Source of the DNA: Blastocystis hominis
Lineage: Eukaryota > Sar > Bigyra > Opalinata > Blastocystidae
Length of the DNA: 64,000 nucleotides
Reading direction: 5' to 3'
NCBI RefSeq assembly: GCF_000151665.1
Contig: NW_013171815.1
Coordinates: forward strand, 261,153 to 325,152
A program made the translations under genes and the position numbers. The first letter of the stretch is position 1. Each line of letters starts with the position of its first letter. The notes beneath the pieces are model-generated. The model ran no database searches, was not told the origin of the DNA, and saw only the letters and a list, made by a program, of their open reading frames with translations. This document shows positions 22,269 to 33,205 of this stretch, in pieces.

Positions 22269-22799
22269 CTAAACTCTAATTGCTTGATACGGATTATTCG
22301 TCAAACTATACGGGAAAGAAAGGGCCTCAGACGCTTCTAGAGTAGAGCTGCTGGGGGACCTAGTAGAAGCACACTTCTGACTTGTGAGGTTAAAAATAGG
22401 ATAGCTTCCATCCTGTGTAACACTAACAGTTCGTGTCTCAGAAAGGTAAGGATGGTAAATAAGCTTCGCCAGATAATATTTCTCGTGCTTGGATGGAGTG
22501 ACACAGGATGCAACACTTTGCAAAGCAGGGATGGTGGTACATGAGCACTTCTTCTCAAAATGACTAGAAGATCGAACAATGGCACTCTTATTCCCCTTCG
22601 TAGCTTTTGGAAGCTTATCGTCTAATGATTGTTCTTCAGCTAAAGTTTAGGCATTTAACCCTTGGATACTCTTTCTCATCATCGCACACATTGAACATAT
22701 AGATCTGAGCTCCCCAGTTTTGACATCCTTAAAACATTTCTCATTTAGCATCATATTACATCCCTTACAATAGAATGTAACAGAAGATGAATCATTCAT
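22269..22799 (-). CDS. Small Cys-rich protein, function unknown
   Basis: Two exons with a 30-nt intron (22640-22669). The N-terminus, MNDSSSVTFYCKGCNMMLNEKCF followed by SICSMC, shows two CxxC pairs that could form one zinc ribbon. The rest is Ser/Thr-rich with a further KKCSCTT motif. No family is recognised. It lies on the same strand downstream of the coiled-coil gene. Confidence 0.6.
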
Positions 22800-22991
22800 G
22801 AGCACCCGTCTTCAAAATATAAATAAACACACAAACAATGAGACGTAAAAAATGGGGTCAATGATACAATCATGAACACAAATAAATACAATGCATTCTC
22901 AGATAACCGCGGTATCGGGTCAGTTGTGTTTTTAAAGTGAAATACATACTGTTCGAACTGTCACGAAATAGATGTACAAAGAACAGTATCA

Positions 22992-22999
22992 AACAAACA
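22992..22999 (-). terminator. Polyadenylation motif TGTTTGTT (minus strand)
   Basis: Perfect motif on the minus strand with a T four bases upstream (complement of 23004). It probably ends the coiled-coil gene's mRNA about 97 nt after its stop. The rest of 22800-23100 shows no supported gene. Confidence 0.6.
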
Positions 23000-23100
23000 T
23001 GAAAGCACATACTACAATTGGACCAAATTCTTGACTTGCTCATAGTAACAATACTTTTCAAGTAAACACGGAGTATCGCTTATGATTCTCGCCTATTCCA

Positions 23101-24328
23101 TCATCTGACATCGACAAAACCCACTTTATCGCTACATACCAAGCGGTCTTCCACTTTCCTTAATTGAATCTGTAAGCTTTGGAGGAGAATCAATTGCTCC
23201 TCTCTACTCATCTTTTCGATGTCAGACAACGCGAACAGCCAATCCGACTCCACAAAATACACCGAGTAATCCATGGCGGGCAATGGAGTCCGCTTCGGTA
23301 AGCAGCAACAGCGCGATTTCCTCTTCTGAACCTTCGTAATTACCCCCTCAACGCTCGATCGGAACACGTACATCGCATTCCACCGACGAATCATTCCTTG
23401 CAAGATGCATGTTTGTAACTCTCTCTCGACTTCCTTCATTCGCTTCACCACTTCCTCTCCATCACGATTATACACGCTTTCCTGCTCCAACTCCACGCTC
23501 GAGCACGCTTTCAACTCGCTTTCATCCTCATTCCTCTTCGTCGATTCTTTTAGAATTCCACGAAGTTTCCACGTTTCCATCACGCCTCCCACTCCCTCTC
23601 CCGCGGGAATCAGCGGTAACGTGGAGAACTCGGAGTACTGCTCGTACCGTTGCCGCTGTTTCTCCAATTTGCTGATGTGGGATCGCACCGTTTTGAAACT
23701 CTGGATGAAACGCCCTTCCCATCACTACGGCGAAGTTTCGAAGCGTTTCCACGTCGTGAACCGCGGGGAAGAGCGTGCTGCGAAGCAGCGTCTGAAGCTG
23801 GGAGCGAGTTATGGAGGGAGCGGAGAGCGCGGGGGAGGAGGCAGAAGGCGGGAGAGGAAGAATCGGGGAGTTTCGAAGCTGGATAAAAGGGGAAAAAGGG
23901 GAAAAACTTGGAATAGCCAGCGTTTGTTGTCGAGAATGAGCGTGAGGAGCACACCGATCTGCGGTCCAGGCTAGGATGAATCAATCTACTTCGTCGAATC
24001 CTCGTTTGTGGCGAATCGAAAGATAGGTGCCTTTCAAAGGACGACAGATTGTAAAACCGATGGTGGAGATGATGTCTGGGAAATAGGCTCCTTCTTCTCC
24101 TCCTCCTATCTCTTCTTCTCCTATCTCTTCTCCTCCTTCCTCTGTATCTTCTCTGAATTGCATTGTGCAGCGAGACCCTCGCTCAGTTGCATCAAAACGC
24201 AAATCAGGGAATAAAACAATATTGATTGCTAAAATAACGACTTCCAACAGAGACTGATCCCTAGCACGTAAAAGACAAGTGAGAATCCTGCTCTTCCGGA
24301 AGGGTTTTGAATAAAACGCAAATGAGAT
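23101..24328 (-). CDS. Coiled-coil protein, uncharacterised (5' end incomplete)
   Basis: The exons assemble into one protein: a hydrophobic beta-like N-terminal part (RARDQSLLEVVILAINIVLFPDLRF and STIGFTICRPLKGTYLSIRHKRGFDE), then after a 31-nt intron IGVLLTLILDNKRW, a Pro/Ser linker, and after a 28-nt intron a long helical region (SFKTVRSHISKLEKQRQRYEQYSEF, MKEVERELQTCILQG, MSREEQLILLQSLQIQL). The order of beta-rich domain then coiled coil is reminiscent of UVRAG/VPS38-type proteins, but I cannot support that name. No ATG is found at the 5' end of the first exon. That exon starts after an acceptor at 24329, so one more upstream exon is expected in 24.33-24.5 kb. Confidence 0.6.
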
Positions 24329-24789
24329 CTAACGATACTCGTTTATCTTCAAATGTAAGTCAAAACACTCAACGAACGCTCAATGAGTTCAAATGGAATC
24401 AAGGGTCTGGAAAGACTGCGTAAACAGAAAAGTAGCGTATTCCAGACGAGCACATTATCTGTGCATTCCGAAATAACGTTAGTCTCATTCTCTTGCCATA
24501 ATCTCACTAGATCGCATTATTACCTAAATATCTGTAGAGTAGAGACCGATATTCTTGGCAGGGGATAGAAACTGTCACATTCGCTCCCAAAGGTTCTAAA
24601 TCCTTATTCCAATACAACGCATCAAATACCAAGCTCTATTATCCTGCTAGAACACTCGTATATGACTCCTCGATACAAAGAGTCGTTCATTCTATGATAG
24701 TTTGAATAAATCTTCATGTGTGTGCTATATTCAGAAGCAGTTGATTCGAACCTCTTTCAACCATAATCAATTCTTTTGGTTGTGTGTTG
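24329..24789. other. Ambiguous stretch: missing 5' exon of the minus gene or a small plus-strand gene
   Basis: A plus-strand set of exon-like pieces (ATG at 24329 or 24383, candidate introns of 30-33 nt, stop near 24703) can be read, ending MTPRYKESFIL. The minus-strand coiled-coil gene needs its first exon here too. Both cannot be fully right, and I recognise no family on either strand. Confidence 0.3.
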
Positions 24790-25743
24790 CATGTTTGGGT
24801 TGATAAGAAGTCGTCTCTTCGCTCGTTCTATCGGAATTTCAAATCAATTCATGGTAAAACTTGCCCTGTGTGTTTTTCTAACGAACAGCGAGTTCCTGCT
24901 TGCTATTTCTCAGGTCACTCTCACTGGGCTACTATTAAGCACGATAAGGCCGATAAGGACATCAAAAGGTCCAATCTTTATGCCAAGTTGTCCAAGAGCA
25001 TATCCTGTGCTGTTCAACAGGGAGGTCCTGATCCGAGTATATCATTGAAGTGGCGATAACTTGTAGCGAAGAACCTCAAGTTGGAAGCAGCGATTTCTGC
25101 TGCTAAAGCTGCTAGCATGCCTAAAGAAAACATTGAGCGTGCCATCAACGGTAAGAGCGTTGGTAAGGAATGGTGTTTTCTGTGATGTTGAGATGCAAGC
25201 AAGCTGCAGTTCATCACATACGAGGGATTCGGCCCGGGCAGCTGCGCCATCATCGTGGAGTGCCTAACCGACAACAAAAAGAGAACAGTTTCCGAAATCC
25301 GACACATTTTCACGAAGGGAATGGGCAGATTGGGCACGATCGGCAGCGCTTCCTTCCTTTTCAAATACATGGGAACGCTCACTGTTTGTTCTTCTCATGG
25401 TTCTCACAGCTAGTTCCCGAAAGACGACAATCAAGACCATATCTTCGATCTCGCTCTGGAAGCAGGAGCAGACGACGTTGTTGAAAATGAGGATGAGAAC
25501 ACAGTGGTTGTACAGTGCGCTCCGACGCAGCTGCACGCGATGAAGGAGGCATTTGCGAAGGAGAAGCTAGAGGGGAAAATGGGACTTGCCTATCTGCCGA
25601 CAGTGCGATTTAGAGCGTTTGGAGCTTATTTGTAGGAGACAGTGATGGTGGATGATCCTGTCAAACAGGAAAACATCACGTGGATATTGCAGCAGCTGGA
25701 CGATCACCCGGACGTGCAGAATGTGTTTCACAACCTAGCTTAA
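24790..25743 (+). CDS. TACO1: TACO1/YebC-type organellar translation factor
   Basis: YebC-family protein. In mitochondria TACO1 assists translation of particular mRNAs. The family core is clear: GHSHWATIKHDKADKDIKRSNLYAKLSKSISCAVQQGGPDP, NLKLEAAISAAKAASMPKENIERAI, LQFITYEGFGPGSCAIIVECLTDNKKRTVSEIRHIF and LALEAGADDVVENEDENTVV. The C-terminus is DDPVKQENITWILQQLDDHPDVQNVFHNLA. Introns of about 30 nt (for example GTATATC...TTGTAG near 25037-25066 and one of 33 nt near 25600) remove in-frame stops. A Ser/Arg-rich leader (SSLRSFYRNFKSIHG or MFGLIRSRLFARS) suggests MRO import. The exact start codon is uncertain because the leader frame and the first intron do not agree cleanly. Confidence 0.88.
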
Positions 25744-25826
25744 CTCTCCTTTTATTGCATTGTTTTTTATACTAACTGAGATCGTTTTGTTCATATACAG
25801 GCACTCTTTGGACAGTGGTTTTGTAT

Positions 25827-27026
25827 ATGGTAGGAATGCAATCGGAAAGTCCTGTAGCCTCTGATTGTTCCGATGCCCAATTGCTCATGGCCAGTATTGA
25901 TTCTCTAAGTCGGAACGTAAAGTCAAATAATAGTAATTCACCAATGACGAACGAAGTACCTTCTGCAAGAAGGGAACATTCAAATGATCTGGACCCTTAT
26001 TCTGATGAAACGACGAATTTAATTCTCTCCTTAAGAATGCCTCGAGTCTATCTGTTGAGAGCTCTTGATCATGTAGAAGGAGACGATTCGCGAATCATCT
26101 AATCAATCTTTTGCTCAAGCAGATTACCAACGCCCAATGGGACGTACTAATGGTAGTCGTTTTCCTAACTCACCCTCATCTATCACGGCCATCGAGTCCC
26201 AAGACGCTCCTCTATCTGTTGAAGTGGTTCCAAGGCCGGGGTTATCACTTCGAAGGTCCACTCGAAAACGAGTTCCTTCTTCTAGTACATTGCTTCTTTC
26301 TTTGTGTTCTATGTCAGCTCGCCAATCCTTACTTGCTTCGCAAAGTACGAAGCCAGAATCTCGCTACTATTCTTCTTCTGCTCCTTCTGCTCCTCCTGTT
26401 CCTCCTTCCTCTTCTTTATCTTCTTCTTTATCTTCTTCTTCTTCTTCTTCTCGTCCCTATAAAGTAATCGGTACTTTCACTTCCGTTTCTTTCGCTTCCT
26501 TCCTTCATTGATAGGAAGGATTCAACCCAACCGACCCGCAGTCCGATCTTCCCTTCGACACCCGCGAGAACGAGAGCGAGAGCGTTCTGCACGCGAAGCC
26601 GAACGAAGTGGTCCTGAGTCGCGCGTTCTTCTTGAAGCTTTTGTCTCTCATCGATCAGCAGGAACTTTACCAGACCACGCAGCAGTATTCGAGGTGCGTG
26701 TTGGCGCTCCAGAAGGAGACGCGAGGTCGGGATGGGGCGGAGGTTTGATGTAGAATTGGATGAAGAGGCGAAGGAAGAGAAGAGTCGCAAGAGAAAGATC
26801 ACTATCCCATCATCATGTCCTTTAGAATTGAAACAGACGGGAGAGGTGAAAAAGGAGGTGGAGGAGACAGGAAAGAAGCAGAAGGGGGATTTTAATATGG
26901 AGAAAGCTTACTTTGTCCCGACTTCTGTGCAATCCTTCCCTGCTATCAAGCATTTGAAAATAGTGCCCACTGTAGTTAAATCAGAAAGCATAGGGTGTAC
27001 TCTTTTATCCAAATTGTTTTCTCAGT
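25827..27026 (+). CDS. Ser-rich protein of unknown function; stop made by polyadenylation
   Basis: At least four exons. The N-terminal half is Ser/Asn-rich and Arg-rich (RRSTRKRVPSSSTLL) and ends in a poly-Ser tract. After a 51-nt intron there is EGFNPTDPQSDLPFDTRENES, SRAFFLKLLSLIDQQELYQTTQQYSR, then an acidic/lysine-rich region and MEKAYFVPTSVQSFPAIKHLKIVPTVVKSESIGCTLLSKLFSQ. No in-frame stop precedes the poly(A) motif. T27026 is first in its codon and TGTTTGTT begins at 27031, giving a predicted TAA. The join near 26695-26750 is uncertain. The next gene starts only 19 bp further on. Confidence 0.6.
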
Positions 27027-27030
27027 ACTC

Positions 27031-27038
27031 TGTTTGTT
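27031..27038 (+). terminator. Polyadenylation motif TGTTTGTT
   Basis: Perfect motif, four bases after T27026 and six bases before the ATG at 27045 of the next gene. Confidence 0.85.
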
Positions 27039-27044
27039 ACAAGA

Positions 27045-28208
27045 ATGTTTCGATTGGTGACGGTTCTCCCTGCGATTGCGAATAGGGTTCGACCGACAAG
27101 CTTGCCTTTGCTATGCCGTCCGTTTGGACATCGGAGGACTCGTTGCCTCATTTCGGCAAGACTGATTTGTAGAAGTTGAAAATGCATCCTTATGGAAAGA
27201 GTTGGAAGAGACACCCGTTGCAGAGAGTTACAAGAAGAAAGAGTTTGATCGGCGTCGAGAGGCAATCGAAGATGACGAGAGTGATGACGAAGACATGGAG
27301 GTGATCGAGTGGACTGAGAATACTCGTCCGGAAGACATAATGGATGGAAAGGATTTGGAGGCGTACTACACTACAGCGCGGAATTATATGCACAAGGACA
27401 CAAGCAGTTCTGAAGAAGAACAAACAAAGCATTTACAAGAGCTTTCCAAACTACTCAAGATTAATATCAGTGACGTTCCGGGGTACAAAACGTTCTTTCA
27501 GGATAAGAACAGCTTTGACAGCGGAATTCCCAGCAACCTTCAAATCATGTACGATTACATTGATACTCTTATCGATTCCCACCCTGAGCTTCTGAGAGAC
27601 TTTGACGCGTGGAGTAAGCGACTTGATATCATTGCGCAAAAGAACATCAAGAGCATGTCTGAAGTGGAGTTCCGAAAACTGGCTGCCTGCCCGTCTTCGA
27701 TTCTTTCTGTTGTGGATGCGGAGCACAAGCCTTTATTCCATTTACAAAAAAGCGATTTCATTAAGATTGACTCGCCATCGCATGCATCCTCTCCTTCAAG
27801 TTCACCTCCCGACCCAAAAGTGGGAGCAAGGAATGTGCCACCTCCAAAGAAGAGTAGCAATGCAGAGCCCGCAGAGCCCGCAGAGCCTGCAGCTCCAATC
27901 CAAATGACACACGTTCAAAAGCGAATGGCGGAAGTGTTTGGTATTATGTTTGATTCAATGTGGAAATCCAATGCGCCTGTTTCGATCTCGTATGTCAGTA
28001 ACGGAACCAAACTCCACGATATTTTCCTCTACTTGAAGTTTGCTGATGGACTTGATGCGAAGGCGAAGCAGGAGATTTGCAAGCAGTTAGAGTCCAAAAA
28101 GCACCTGTTTGTTGATATGTTGAAAATTACGCTGCATATTCCTGTAAGAAATGGCTTTTGTTGATATCGTAGGAAACACCCAACCTTGTCATTCGGTATA
28201 CAAAGTAG
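27045..28208 (+). CDS. Uncharacterised protein with MRO-type leader
   Basis: The leader MFRLVTVLPAIANRVRPTSL...RPFGHRRT is Arg-rich with no acidic residue, as in mitochondrial presequences. A 31-nt intron then joins it to VENASLWKELEETPVAESYKKKEFDRR, an acidic region (DDESDDEDMEVIEWTEN), a helical middle (KHLQELSKLLKINISDVPGYKTFF) and a C-terminal alpha/beta-looking segment ending MLKITLHIPETPNLVIRYTK after a 29-nt intron. A PAEPAEPAEP repeat sits between. The pattern could fit an organellar ribosomal protein, but that is speculation. TAG stop at 28206-28208, with TGTTTGTT at 28219. Confidence 0.65.
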
Positions 28209-28218
28209 TCACTCTTAT

Positions 28219-28226
28219 TGTTTGTT
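28219..28226 (+). terminator. Polyadenylation motif TGTTTGTT
   Basis: Perfect motif 10 bp after the TAG of the MRO-leader gene. The nearest upstream T is five rather than four bases away. Confidence 0.55.
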
Positions 28227-28285
28227 TGGAACAATAACTGGAGAAGTGTGCTCATTTTGGCGGGAAGTCAAAATCGATTTGCAAC

Positions 28286-30855
28286 ATGGAGGAGACGGAC
28301 GTGTTATTTGAAATTCAGGCCCAGCTTGCCTCCTATGATGGTTCTATCGGAAAAGACGACCTTTGGCGCTTCTACGATGTTTTCTATCAGAACCTTGAAA
28401 ACCGATCTATTTCCTATTTTTCGGTGATTGATATGATAATTCTATTGTTAAAAAAGCACTCTGATAATGAGAGACTGTTTTATGAGTCCGCATCATGCAA
28501 GATGGAAGAGAGCCTGATCACATATTATAATCAACTCAGTTCTGCACGGGAAGTCTCCAATTACGTCCAAAAGATGTTTGATCTGATAAAGGAGTATTGC
28601 CGCGTATTCTGGATCTCGTCCATTCTCGTTGACCAATTTTTAGCGTTTTTCAACAAAATCGTATCTTGGCTACACCAGAACTCCGATTCAAGCTCCATTT
28701 CTGCAGTACTCTTGTTCTTGTTGCAAATAGAAAATAGACGTGTCCAATTCTTCTAGCAGAGTTTGTCCAGTCCGTTCAACTCTTTTTTGGATCTTCTGAG
28801 CAACTCCAACCCGAGCTCAGCGATCTCTCAGCAGCCGTTCAAGACTGTTATTCGATCTCATCCCTCCGTTCTTCCTCCATTTCGGGTCTGTTGGCTCTGG
28901 ATTCCTCTGTTCGCGACGAAATTCCCTTCCTGACAACCATCTGGAAGACCACCATCCGCCAAGCCGTGATGCAGTCCTCCTCCGACCTCCCTCAATCGCT
29001 CACCGAATCCATTCTCGCCCATCTCACCGACCGAATCCGCAGGACGTCCTCCCTTCTTTCCTCCTCCTTGCAATCCTCCTCGCCTCTCCCCGGCTTTCCC
29101 AAGTTCTTTCTAAGCCTCTACCTCGTCCTCGCGCGCTCCCAGCAATCCCTTCTTCTCTCTCTCCCTTCCTTTCCGGCCTTCCTCGACTCGCTCTTCCACT
29201 TAGGCGACTGCTCTCTCCCCGAGCATTGGATCGGTCTCTCGTCCTCCCAGATCGACTCGCTCCGCGAAACCTCCCAGAAGATCGTCGAGAACTGCCTGCA
29301 GTCGATGGTCCGCCTCGCCGTTCAGCAGCAGCAAGCCGATCGGCTGCGTTCCCTTCTCCTTGCCGCTTCTTCTTCTTCCTCTCCATTTACTCGTCTGTCG
29401 ATGATCCTCTCCCTGCAACAAGCAGCCAGCAATGTTTCGTTCTCGGCATTGCTGGACGCAGCACACGACGCGGCGTTTTGGATGCGCTTCACGACGCCGC
29501 AGCCGCTCATCGAAGCCATTCATCGCTCGATTCAAGCGATGAATGCGTCCCAGCGAGGCGATGCGCTGCACCAGCTCTGCGTTGCAGCCATCGAGGGCGA
29601 TGAGGCGATGCGAGGCGTGGTGTCGAGCGTGCTGCAGACGTGGATGATGAGCGAGAAGCTCGAATACAAAGCGCATTGCGAAATGCCGCTTTCCGTGGAT
29701 GAGAATTCGAGGGGATTTTTGGCATTTCTAGTGGAGTACTCGTTCTTGTTGATCGCCGCGCAGTTGAAAGCCAACGTGGATGTGTGCGAGATCGTCTCGC
29801 TGTCCTCTCTATTCGGCGACTGCTTGCAGCATCTCTCCATCGACTCGCAAAGCAAATGGATCCACTTTCTCCTTCAAGGCTGGGCCACTTCCGCGCCCCT
29901 TCTCTCCGATTGTTTTGGGTTCGTTCTCGCGGGGATTCGCTGGCCCTCTCTCAAGTAGCTCCGCCATTCCTCCTTGATTCGTATAGCACGGAGATGCTGA
30001 ACCATAAAGCAGCAGGCATCGCCGTCACGCTCAAATCGCAGCTCGCTTCGCCTCGCCCTTCTTCTTTGTGGTGCGCGGAGCGCATCATCGCAGCCATGCA
30101 ATCCCACTTCACCGACAAAGACGCCGAGTCCCTTTCCTCCGCCGCTCTTTCTCTCCTCTCAACGCCCTCTTCCACGGTTTCCACGGTTTCTACGATTTCT
30201 ACGATGTCTCGACTGGTGCTATTGAAGCTGACCGCGGAGCTGCTTCCCCGCGGGGTTTCGCCGTATGCCGTGTCGGGCTATCTGTCGACGGTCCTCTCCC
30301 AGCGACCGTTCTTCGCCTCGGAGCTGCGTTCCGAGTTCTGCGTTGTGAGCAGCCGGATTTTGGCGGGCGTGTCGCATTGCATGCTGCCGCAGCGCGATGT
30401 AGCGAGCATAGAAAACGCGTGCGGAACGCTGCTGAGCGATGTGCTGAGTGCGGACGAGGCGACGATCGCGCTGTCGATGCGCTGGGTGGCGGAGTGTTTG
30501 AAGTAGGGAGAGAAGAGAAGTGTCGAATAGATCGTTCGCAGGGAACGCGGAGAGATTGATGGGGACAGGAGCGCAGAGAGAGGGGCTGATGAGCTGGATG
30601 GAGAGAGCGAGGCAGACGGGGGTGCGGAGGATTGAACGAAGGAGTGGAAGGGAGGGGAGAGAGGAGAGGAAAAGAAGATTGAGAGAGATGATGAAGCAGA
30701 ATGATGCGATGAGTGGGATTTTGAGTCGAATGGAAGGGCTGTTTAAAGAACTGAAGGAACTGGAAGGGAAGCAAGCAGGAAGGAAAGGAGAAAAGGTGAG
30801 TGTGCCGAGAAATGTGCTGGAAGAATGGAAAGGATTAATTGATTATTTTTTGTAA
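28286..30855 (+). CDS. Large helical protein of unknown function
   Basis: Four exons joined by a 32-nt intron (about 28705-28736), another 32-nt intron near 29957 and a 28-nt intron near 30504 give roughly 825 residues. Almost all of it is predicted helix, with Leu/Ser-rich HEAT-like segments (for example FNKIVSWLHQ, LSDLSAAVQDCYSISSL, FVQSVQLFFGSSEQL, MVRLAVQQQQADRLRSLLLAA). A strongly basic/acidic C-terminal coiled coil follows (ERKRRLREMMKQND, MEGLFKELKELEGKQAG). There are no catalytic motifs or membrane segments. A scaffold or DNA-repair/transcription complex subunit is possible, but no family is recognised. The start MEETDVLFEIQAQ is the first ATG after the preceding gene's poly(A) motif. 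The mRNA is predicted to end three bases after the TAA. Confidence 0.65.
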
Positions 30856-30862
30856 TTTGATT

Positions 30863-30870
30863 TGTTTGTT
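30863..30870 (+). terminator. Polyadenylation motif TGTTTGTT
   Basis: Perfect motif four bases after T30858. The upstream TAA is at 30853-30855 and the ATG of the next gene is at 30878. Confidence 0.85.
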
Positions 30871-30877
30871 GGAAAGG

Positions 30878-31816
30878 ATGGAGAAGGAGGAATCCGTGTG
30901 CTCTCCTCTTTGCGAAGAAGTGAAAGAGGGGATGATAAAACTCACTTTTGATACAAAAACTAGTAGTAAACATGATGAAAGTCTGATAGAAATCATTGTA
31001 AAAGCAAAAAGCGAGACAGATGTACAACACACAGGAGAACAAGTCTGGGCCGGATCGATTCTCGTAGGAGAGTATCTGCTAGATCAGATTCTAAACCGAA
31101 CTATTCAGAATCCATCAGAACTGACGATAATGGAAGTGGGGAGTGGAACAGGAGTTCTGTCAATCCTTCTCAGCTTCTTTGTCAAAAAGGTTATAGCGAC
31201 GGATTATACGGAAGAACTATTAATACTTGAACGCGTGCATGACTGTTGGGGGTTGACATTCTAGGAAAATGCGCAGTGTCAGCAAACTCCTCGCAACAAT
31301 ATAGAGTTCCGAGTATTGGATTTGATGAGTGAATCAGCCTATTCAGTGTTTTCTGTTCCTCAAGATCCAATAGATTTGATTGTTGCTGGAGATATTCTAT
31401 TTGATGAAGTTTTGACGGAGAGCTTTTGTCAAGTAAGGATCGATGCAATGTGAAACAGTAGTATATGAAGTATATTTTGTGTCAGTTCAATTGTTGTTGC
31501 ATTATTGGTGGTGAATACCGATACAACTTTGTGCTACAAGAAAGCAAGCTGGTGGATTATGTTGAGCTTTGTGAAATGTGCTGAAGGATAGGAATTCGAA
31601 CGCTTTACGGACCTAGTTTGCTTTCATTCCTCGTGTTGGAATCAATTTAGCAAGGAAAAGAGTACGAATGGGCATTGTTCCAGTCATAACTGTTGCTCCT
31701 GTGGGAAACACTTGGTAGCGCGATTCATCGATATCCACTCCATTCAAGAACGCTGCCATGAATGCACCCATTCGACTGATCTTTATCTATGTCTCGTATC
31801 TCCCGTCTATTTGTAA
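30878..31816 (+). CDS. METTL21/22-type lysine methyltransferase with Cys/His-rich tail
   Basis: S-adenosylmethionine-dependent methyltransferase of the family-16 group. Seen: HTGEQVWAGSILVGEYLL (the family pre-motif), the SAM-binding loop MEVGSGTGVLSILL, VIATDYTEELL (acidic residue at the end of strand 2) and DLIVAGDILFDE (post-motif). It is assembled with introns of 30, 29 and 31 nt. After FERFTDL the C-terminus becomes Cys/His-rich (CFHSSCW...CSSHNCCSCGKH...CHECTH) and may bind zinc, an addition not typical of the family. The substrate cannot be predicted. It lies 8 bp downstream of the preceding gene's poly(A) motif. Confidence 0.8.
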
Positions 31817-31932
31817 TCATTCCCTGCCTTCAATCTCCTTTTTTCCAACAAACACTCTGTTATCAAGCAACAAACCATTTAAGAATTCCTCAATACTCTT
31901 GATTTCCGTACTACCCATAACCTCCTTTCCTA

Positions 31933-33034
31933 CTACTCTCCTACATAATACGTCTGATCCTGGAGATGATAGAACCCAGAAGACTTCACCGTCGTTCCTT
32001 CCAGCGCCACTACGCCTCACTCTCTCCCCCTTCGCTTACACTCCGCGGTTACATCATAGCTCTTGTCGTCGTTCACTTTCAAATCGAGCATTCCCTTCAC
32101 CATCTGCCCCACGTTCACAGCAATCGGCTGCTCGAAGCAGAATCGGCACTGATACCAATGCGTTCCCGAGGAATAGGGAGCCGTGGAGAGCACGATTTCG
32201 GCGGATGATCCCTTGAAGGTCACGTCGAACCAGCAAGCAAGTCCGTGCAAAAGAGCTACGAATGAGTCAGAACGGAAGCGGCAAACAAGTGACAGTAATG
32301 CAGAACTCGAGAGGAATCTGAATGTGGTAGAGAGACTCGAGACTGTCCTTCTCGAAGTCGATCTGATGCGTGCAAGTGGTCGCCGTGACCAAAGTCTCTA
32401 CGGGGATGTAGCCAACGACCGGCTGATTAAAGGCCTCGCGCTGCGCATCTTCCTTCAAGGTGGTTATGTCAAAACCATAGAAATCTTCATTGTTCCAGAA
32501 CTTAGACTTTCCCTTAATTTCTTTGTACAGACCGTCGTCAGAAAAGACCGAAACGTGCATCACACCGATTGCCGGGAACATCTGTCCTTCCGGTTTCAAG
32601 AAACGGTTCCGGGCAGTGATGTAGCTCTCCAGCATGCGCTCGTGAACGAGGAAGAATCCCATCGGCTCGGAAATAATCACATCCACCTTCTCAGGGAGCT
32701 CGACTTCCTCCACCTTACCCAAAATCACTTTGATAATTTCATCATATCCGTTCTCCTTCACCAGCCGACGTGCATACCGAACCATACCACTGCACTCAAC
32801 AGCGTAGACCTTTTTCGCTCCAGCCTGTGCAGCAAAGAGCGAGAGTATTCCAGATCCTGTGCCCACATCCAGCACAACCTTTCCCTCAAAATCCTTTACG
32901 TTGTAACACACTGCATTGTAGTATGTTCCAGTTCGCACGCTATCCTGTAACATATTCTGCTGGTGAGAGAGCTGACCATAGTATCTATAAAATGGATGCT
33001 CTTTTTCGGCTACAGCCACTTCCCCAGGTTCCAT
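31933..33034 (-). CDS. CARM1/PRMT4-like protein arginine methyltransferase
   Basis: Type I arginine methyltransferase acting on histones and RNA-binding proteins. All landmarks are visible: YGQLSHQQNMLQDSVRTGTYYNAV, SAM loop VVLDVGTGSGILSLFAAQAGAKKVYAVE, the double-E hairpin ISEPMGFFLVHERMLESY, MFPAIGVMHV and FNQPVVGYIP. After a 31-nt intron comes LLHGLACWFDVTFKGS with the THW loop (SSGTHWYQ). A 30-nt intron near 32020 leads to the C-terminus YHLQDQTYYVGE. The N-terminal PH-like domain of animal CARM1 is absent. Start MEPGEVAVAEKEHPFYRYYG at 33034, divergent from the calpain gene with about 170 bp between starts. Confidence 0.93.
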
Positions 33035-33205
33035 CGCAAAAAATGATCAATCAATCAAAATTTGGAATTCCGATATTCCGAACTCCTCTGATCCTTCTTT
33101 TGTATAAATAAAGCTTTCTTTCCACATTCGCAATATTGAAATACTCTTATAGGTGATCGAATTCGTTGAGTTTGTTCACTTTTGTTAATTTAATCTTCAA
33201 GGAAA

